Shown here in pieces: positions 58,651-64,000 of a stretch of DNA of 64,000 nucleotides. Origin of the DNA: Diabrotica undecimpunctata (lineage: Eukaryota; Arthropoda; Insecta; Coleoptera; Chrysomelidae); NCBI RefSeq assembly GCF_040954645.1, contig NC_092809.1, forward strand, positions 71,650,141 through 71,714,140, written 5' to 3'. A program made the translations under genes and the position numbers. The notes under the pieces are model-generated. The model worked only from the letters and a program-made list of their open reading frames with translations. It searched no databases and was not told the origin of the DNA. Numbering within the stretch: the first letter of the stretch is position 1; each line of letters begins with the position of its first letter.

Positions 58651-59030
58651 CTTGTACTAGTAACCTATGGCTCCTGGATTAGTACTACATCTGTTGCTTC
58701 GTTTGTGAATATTCTGCCAATGGTATATGAAGGAGCATTGGCACGTTAAAGATTCGCCCTCGCAGATTGTTTGGTAAAGCTATATTTATTGGCACTGCTT
58801 TTATTTTTATTTCGACTCTTCTTTTGCTTTTGCGGTTACTGGCCTTGTGACAATGAGGATATTTCCCCTTTCTCTTTGGACGAATTGCTTAAACTTTCAG
58901 GAGAGTTTAATTGTTTTCCCTTTACTTCCGTCGTCTTCGGCCTTGATTGTTTAGAGAAAGATAATGTCTTTTTTCTAATATGTAAAAAGAAATAAAATAA
59001 GACTTACTCACAAACAATTTAATTTTAATA
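58651..59030. other. No recognisable gene
   Basis: A 74-codon hydrophobic frame at 58771-58995 starts with a Leu- and Phe-rich stretch. I see no homology or context for it and treat it as chance. Confidence 0.35.
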
Positions 59031-59087
59031 CCAAAACGACCGGTATCGCTTTCTCTACTTTGCAAAGCATCTTCAGGTCAAACGGTA
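59030..59087 (-). other. Penelope-tail-like box, second class
   Basis: On the minus strand: CTGAAGA (exact box), T, a CTTTGCAAAG hairpin, then GAAAGCGATACCGGTCG. GAC before the box can pair with GTC at the end. The stretch after GAAA is not a palindrome, so it differs from the hammerhead-like set. It is probably a tail of another retroelement family. Confidence 0.4.
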
Positions 59088-59089
59088 CA

Positions 59090-61009
59090 AAGTAAATTAA
59101 ACGCTGAAATTATAAAAAGCCCATATTAGGGTGCAGTCTTATAAAGATAAAGATAAAAATTACAGTAATTATGCCAATATTACATGTCTGTGTTTATTAA
59201 TATGAAAAATTGATTAATCAGACAAAGTAAAAACCCACAAATTGGTATGAGATAATATATTGAATTGTAATAAATTAGTAAAAAACAAAATACTACTTAC
59301 ATGCTGGTACAGGAATTATTAATTAATGATTCGGGAAGCATAGTTCAAACTATCTTGTATTGCTGATGATGGGTGATCTTCGGTTTTTATTGTAACTGTT
59401 TGATAATTAGATGGGAAGTTTCTTGAGGGGAGAGATGTAAACGAATGAAATAGGAATAAGGTATTATGTGATTGTTTGTTAAGTAAAAGTGATGTTTATA
59501 TTATTTAAATTATTAAAAGTTATTTATATTTATTCAAAAGATATATTTTAGAGATGTGTGTTAATTTATTGAAAATTTTTTTAATAAAAGGACAGTTGTA
59601 TGACAATAAATGAAATTAGATGTACAATTTTGTGGGTGTGCAATTTCTTTAAATTTTAATTATCAAATTTTTTTCATAAAGTTAATTTGATTTCTGTTCT
59701 GGTAGAAATTGTGATGTCAGATATGATAAAATTATTAAAAGTAAAGCAATTAAGGATACTTAGGGACAAACAGAACCCAATTAAAAGGGCAAAACAGACA
59801 TTAAATTTAAAAGCAGCACTTATTGGCACTCCATCACTTTGTAGGAGAGGAACTGGTAAAAAATTGAGTTTTTTTGTTGTCTACTAGACTTTTAAGAGGT
59901 AAATTTGACAAGCTAATGTAGGTTAAAGTGTGATCTTTTATTTCCCAGCATTGTAACTGAAGTTAACTAGTTTTTGAAGCAAATAGATATTACTAAAATA
60001 GTAATTAAACATTTAAATGTAAAATTGTAAGCTAATGTGTATAATATTGGCATACTTGTTTAACAATCACTAAATGAATTAAATTTAAATATGACAATCA
60101 AAATAATTGAAATAATTTCTTATATAAGAAACTTAAAGAGTCAGAATTACAAAACAAACGTAAGTGAGTATTTGGTAACAAAATATTAATCCAAATATGT
60201 AATAAATATACAAATTTTTTTTAAAAAACTTATTGTCGGTGTAAATGAGCTATCTGTAATGGTATGTGTAAAAATATTTATTTTAGTTTTAATATATTAT
60301 TGTGGAAACTAGAGAAAAGTAGATAAATTGTTGATAGCAAATCAATTAACAAATTCCAGAAATTAACTGAATTATTACAAAATAATAATGAGGTTGGTAA
60401 TTCTGGTATATGACAGTTGAGCGCCGGATATGAGCATGACTGCAGGTAACTGATGTAGGTACTATTTAAAACGGTGCAGCAGTAAATTTTAATCATATTT
60501 TGAGTTTATGATAATAATATGTACCATGACAAGATATAACGTCCACGTCGACAAGAACATTGGTAAGTCTGTACAATAAATCTCTGTAACACTTTAACAG
60601 TTATTAATTTATAGTCACTTATGGTTATATGTTTAGTATCTTTACTCGACAACGTGAAATTTGTATATGATTAAAGATTAAAATAAATTGATTTAATTAA
60701 TAATACTGTACTAGTCTAAACGATCCTTCAATATTGTTGGAATTTTTCTAACAGCGTGTTGATTTAAAATCAAATTCGATATAATGAGTACATATATTAA
60801 AATACCAGGTGAAGTATATTAGAAAATTTGTGGTAAATAAGTTGAGGTACCATATCAGTCAAATACTGATATTTAATTTAGTTTTAGGAAAAAGAAGGTT
60901 TATTGGAAACATATCAAGAAAAGTATTGTGTCTTCTTTCTCCTCGTATCTTTTGGTCTGGTGATGATCTCTTGATCCTCTTAAGTTTTGCTTTTCCAGTG
61001 GGTAGAGTT
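59090..61009. other. No recognisable gene
   Basis: About 1.9 kb, strongly AT-rich, with short frames only (for example 59687-59887 and 60809-61015), none with recognised homology. Confidence 0.45.
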
Positions 61010-61560
61010 TTTTAGTCGGCTATATTAGCCATTTGGAGCTTGTTTTTTTGACACATGTACCTGAAGCCATCCCAGCCGATTTGAGCAGCCGTAGAATTTA
61101 ACTTCTGGCCTGTCCTCAGGTAGATTCTTGACGACTTGAAGGATGCTCTCCTGCAGCCTCCTAAGATTATAATAATCTATAAGCTATACTGGGTACTCAG
61201 GGTGGATTATTTCCACTTTGATTCCGCTAGTTGCAACTTTCTAATTCATCTTCTCGGTTCGTGAATCATTTTATCCATGCACTCTTAGGCGTGTTTGCAT
61301 CTGACTTGATTTTTTTTGTAGGAGTTTTAGTAGAATAGGGTTTATCCACTTCTTTTTTTTTTCTATTTTTTGGACGTTTTCTTGTCTGTAATAACTCTTC
61401 TAGAGTTTTTTGGTGGGGTGTTCTTGATTATGTCGATGTAACTGCTTCCGTGCTACTCCAGCTAGTCTCGTTGTTTTTCTCTCAAGTTATTCTTGAGGGA
61501 TTTCAGGATCTGTTCTTCTAATGCGTTCGAGATGACTTTTTAATAAGTATTTTTACAGGC
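61010..61560 (-). pseudogene. DUF4780-like ORF1 remnant
   Basis: On the minus strand the later part reads IEIIHPEYPV near 61195, then LRRLQESILQVVKNLPEDRP and EVKFYGCSNRLGWLQVHVS near 61060-61160. This resembles the DUF4780 region common in beetle transposon-associated proteins (a helix ending in LPEG, then FEGCxxRxGWLxVxC). Upstream is a Lys- and Pro-rich basic stretch (61300-61400). Stops are frequent. The name rests on recall of the pattern and would need a profile search. Confidence 0.5.
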
Positions 61561-61624
61561 CTTCTGAACATTCAATATTTGCTTTTATTTTTACTGTTGG
61601 TCTTATAATGGTTGGAGATTCAAG

Positions 61625-61915
61625 ATGGCTCCTCAGAGAAACAGTCGTGTTTACGACTCGGTAGTTAAGTGCTGTAAAAAGTGCGTAAAAGTTGCACAAA
61701 GTGGTCTTTTATGTGCAAATTGTGGAACTTTATCACATAGTGGCTGCCTGAATCAATTAAAATGTATTAAATATATTGACGATGAAACAGATATATGCTG
61801 TGAAGAAAGTGTTAGGTTAAGTGATACAGCAAACGAAATCTTGGATAAAGGGACTGACGATGAGGATCTGAGGATAACTGAAATCAGCTGCTTAAAGGTA
61901 ACTGTTACCAGCTGA
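61625..61915 (+). pseudogene. LINE ORF1 N-terminus with PHD-like zinc finger
   Basis: The frame starts MAPQRNSRVYDSVVKCCKKC. The Cys and His pattern CCKKCVKVAQSGLLCANCGT and then SHSGCLNQL is the first half of a PHD-type finger, which some CR1-group LINEs carry in ORF1. The frame then passes into an acidic stretch (EILDKGTDDEDLR) and is cut at about 61915, where a Penelope-type tail is inserted. ORF1 resumes after 62215. ORF1 proteins bind element RNA and escort it to the nucleus. Confidence 0.65.
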
Positions 61916-61919
61916 AGTC

Positions 61920-62215
61920 CGTTTGAAGAGGTTTACTCTTCGGACACTGGAACTCACTTAAAGCATGGGTGTATGTTACCTGAAGTAAAATTTAATTAAA
62001 ATATTAAACATCAAATAATATTATCAACATTATGTACTATCTTCGGTAACACAATATATTTTAAAGGGTATTTACCCAATAATTTTGGTGGCTCAGGCAT
62101 GGTAACCTGTATTTTAACCTGATGATGGAACTGTTGTTCCGAAAACGTTCGTGTTTTTAATGTAGCCCTTTTAGGGTTTTTATAAAATATATATATTTTT
62201 TTTTAAAATAACGAT
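61920..62215 (+). mobile_element. Penelope-type tail inserted in LINE ORF1
   Basis: About 300 bp of non-coding sequence that interrupts the LINE ORF1. It contains the hammerhead-like motif at 62116-62153 and then ATGTAGCCCTTTTAGGG, matching the sequence after the motif at 23501. Exact borders are uncertain. Confidence 0.6.
62116..62153 (+). ncRNA. Hammerhead-like ribozyme motif
   Basis: Exact core CTGATGA (62119-62125), one extra T, helix II GGAAC-TGTT-GTTCC (five perfect pairs, 62127-62140), GAA (62141-62143), palindrome AACGTT (62144-62149), C as H17. Helix I is the weakest part: AC before the box with GT after it, then mismatches. Confidence 0.6.
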
Positions 62216-62973
62216 AAATTTACTGAAAGAACAACTAGATTTATTTAAATATATGCAATTAACCGACCAGTCGCCATCTTCTCAACAAAATATGAATTTA
62301 ATAAACCATTCTCAACAGAAACCTCAATTTTGAACGACCGATACAGTCTAGCAGTAAAGAATACCCAAAAAACAAAAAAACTACACCCGCAAAAAATATT
62401 GCTGTTAATGAAAGTCTAGCTTTTGATAAAGAAAGGAGTTCCCCAACGAAAACTGTGTTTAAAAATATTACCAATAAAAATAAACAAGTTGTTTGCTTAA
62501 TCGAAAATAATAAACAATTTATTATCAGCTGATATTTTAAGAATACAAACGGAAGCAAAATGTTCAGATATTATTAATTGAACAAACGATGAAAATTTGA
62601 TATTGAGAATACAAATTCGGTTACAAATAAGAAGTGGGCAAGAATGGAAAATGGTAGACACAAAAAAAGGAATGGACGTTTTGTTATAGGTAATATTGAG
62701 AACTCAGAAATTAGTGGTGTCCCAAAATTTAGCCATCTCCATGTTACTAGAGTAGACCAACATACAACGGCAGAAAATCTTAAGAAGATGTTAGAAAAAC
62801 ACTTCCCAAAAGTAATATGTACGTCGTTAACAGATAAGCATCCCAGCATATATTCATCTTTAAGAGTTTCAATTTTTGAACAAAATTTCTGTAAAGCGAT
62901 GGACCCAGAACTATGGCCAGTAGGCTCATATATAAGTAGGTTTTTTAAAAAGCGCCACCACATACGCAAGTAA
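62216..62973 (+). pseudogene. LINE ORF1 C-terminal half
   Basis: After a degraded stretch the frame 62644-62973 reads GVPKFSHLHVTRVDQHTTAE, then NLKKMLEKHFPKVICTSLTD, then HPSIYSSLRVSIFEQNFCKA and MDPELWPVGSYISRFFK. This RNA-recognition-like fold ending in W-P-x-G-x-x-x-x-R-F-F is typical of ORF1 proteins of CR1-like insect LINEs. The part from 62644 is open. The link to the PHD-like N-terminus is broken by the tail insertion and by stops between 62216 and 62640. Confidence 0.75.
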
Positions 62974-63113
62974 AGTGAAGTATGAATAAATGACTTTTAA
63001 ACAGGAAAAAGGAAGGGGTGAGTACGATCCCCTAGTGTCAAATATTCAGGGTCTAAATCAATTTCAAAATGGATTGATTATTTGCTGTTTATAAGGAGTC
63101 TTTATAAGGAGAT

Positions 63114-63951
63114 TTGAAATTTCTTTGTATGACTAAGACGTGGTCAGCAGATAGCGAGGTGATTCATTATAATTTTCCAAATTTTAAAATTGTAAATTCT
63201 TTTCGTAGATCCCAATATAAATGTGGTGGCGTTTGGGCAAGGGATGGTATGAAGGTTAGTTCCATTTTACTCGATCAGTACTGTGTTGAAAAAGACATTG
63301 AGGTATGTGGGCTGAAGTGCCATTATAATTCAAATCAACACACAATTTTAGTTTGTTACAGATCTCCTAAAGGTAAATTTGATGTATTTTATAAAAAACT
63401 TAATCCTATTTTAAATTCAAATTTAAAACCAAATCAATTCATATTTTTAACAGGCGATTTTAATGTAAATTCCATGAGACTAAATAGTTCACACAGATTT
63501 TCTGGTCTACTAGCATCTTATGGTTTGTCACCCAGGAACTTAACACCTACAAGGTCGGCTTCCACATGCAGAAGTATTTTGTATCAGGTATATACAAATT
63601 GTGATGATTGTATATTAACTGTAAATGTAACTACTGAATCGATATTGAATTCGGTTGAATTTTATTAATCTAACTATGACATCAGTTCGAAATACTTTCA
63701 GAGTAACACATGAAGGCGCTATAGATGCATTCAAAAATCTCTTGAGTAAAGAAACATGGCAAGACGTTTATCATGCAACTGATGTTGAGAGTAAATATAA
63801 CGCCTTTGATGATAAATTACAGTTCTATTTCAATATTAGTTGTCTTATTAGAAAAACCAAACATTACCAAAACAAAAAAAAATGGGTCACACAAGAAGTA
63901 AAATATTCTTTAGATAGTCTGAAGGATTTGTATATTTTAAGTAAGGCATAA
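63114..63951 (+). pseudogene. LINE ORF2 endonuclease and linker, continues off end
   Basis: Start of ORF2 of the same LINE. Positions 63114-63668 give the endonuclease: FLCMTKTWSADSEVIHYNFP (LTETWL strand, with the catalytic Glu now Lys), CGGVWARDGMKVSSILLDQY, ILVCYRSPKGKFDVFYKKLN, then FLTGDFNVNSMRLNSSHRFS and LTPTRSASTCRSILYQVYTN. The final SDH strand is lost at a frame change near 63640-63660. Positions 63655-63951 give the linker before RT (ETWQDVYHATDVESKYNAFD, then IRKTKHYQNKKKWVTQEVKY). A TAA at 63949-63951 is followed by matching text (YRQKKYQHKV), so the reading continues past the window. No RT is visible yet. Confidence 0.85.
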
Positions 63952-64000
63952 TCTGAGCTTAAAACTCTATATAGACAAAAAAAATATCAGCACAAAGTTC

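Noticed and set aside
58771..58995. Hydrophobic 74-codon frame resembling a signal peptide
   Set aside because: The Leu-Phe run reflects T-rich DNA; no homology or gene context.
59030..59087. Counting the minus-strand CTGAAGA box here as an eighth hammerhead-like copy
   Set aside because: Box and hairpin fit, but the segment after GAAA is not self-complementary and the base at the cleavage position would be G.

Overview
The window is AT-rich eukaryotic DNA with no operons and no intact host gene that I can recognise. Its content points to an insect, most likely a beetle: Penelope-like elements, several mariner and other Tc1-type transposons, a piggyBac relic, a Gypsy-type LTR element primed by tRNA-Lys, many 5'-truncated LINEs and long (AT)n tracts. 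The species assignment is inference. Almost everything that can be named is a mobile element, and most copies are broken by stops, frameshifts or insertions.

Layout: 0.2-3.3 kb, a LINE remnant fused to a degraded piggyBac transposase. 3.3-7.6 kb, a minus-strand LINE with ORF1, endonuclease, RT and RNase H remnants. 7.6-8.3 kb, a possible LTR relic. 8.9-10.6 kb, a complete but dead Tc1/mariner element with about 180-bp inverted repeats. 11.2-19.8 kb, three LTR-type insertions separated by (AT)n tracts; the last is a young Gypsy-type element with 1305-bp LTRs, gag and protease but no RT or integrase. 19.8-22.9 kb, a nearly intact Penelope-like element with one stop codon. 24.4-26.7 kb, Penelope, LINE and Tc1 scraps. 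27.4-28.7 and 29.8-32.3 kb, two more mariners, the second split by a LINE with a 12-bp target duplication. 33.4 kb, a tRNA-like SINE candidate. 33.9-37.6 kb, two related LINEs, the second with an open 342-codon frame inserted in the tail of a Penelope copy (37.6-38.6 kb). 38.6-41.6 kb, featureless. 41.7-45.8 kb, two LINEs and a Penelope tail. 46.7-47.3 kb, a MITE. 47.9-49.1 kb, LINE and Penelope scraps. 49.8-53.8 kb, a complex region of inverted repeats, a recurring 11-bp motif and a zinc-finger-like exon. 54.5-58.7 kb, LINE and DDE transposase remnants. 59-61 kb, featureless. 61-64 kb, a DUF4780-like remnant and then a LINE (PHD-like ORF1 plus endonuclease) running off the end, interrupted by a Penelope-type tail.

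The most interesting structure is a recurring RNA motif at Penelope tails: a CTGANGA-like box, a hairpin, GAAA, a 4-6 nt palindrome ending in T, one H base, then a strand that pairs back to the bases before the first box. This is the layout of a hammerhead ribozyme whose helix III is self-complementary and so would form between two copies. Across seven copies helix I, helix II and the palindrome differ in sequence while pairing is largely kept, which is strong internal evidence of an RNA structure under selection. All copies share one extra base next to helix II compared with the textbook core. Hammerhead motifs in Penelope-like elements are established knowledge; these copies and the shared deviation are what I read here.
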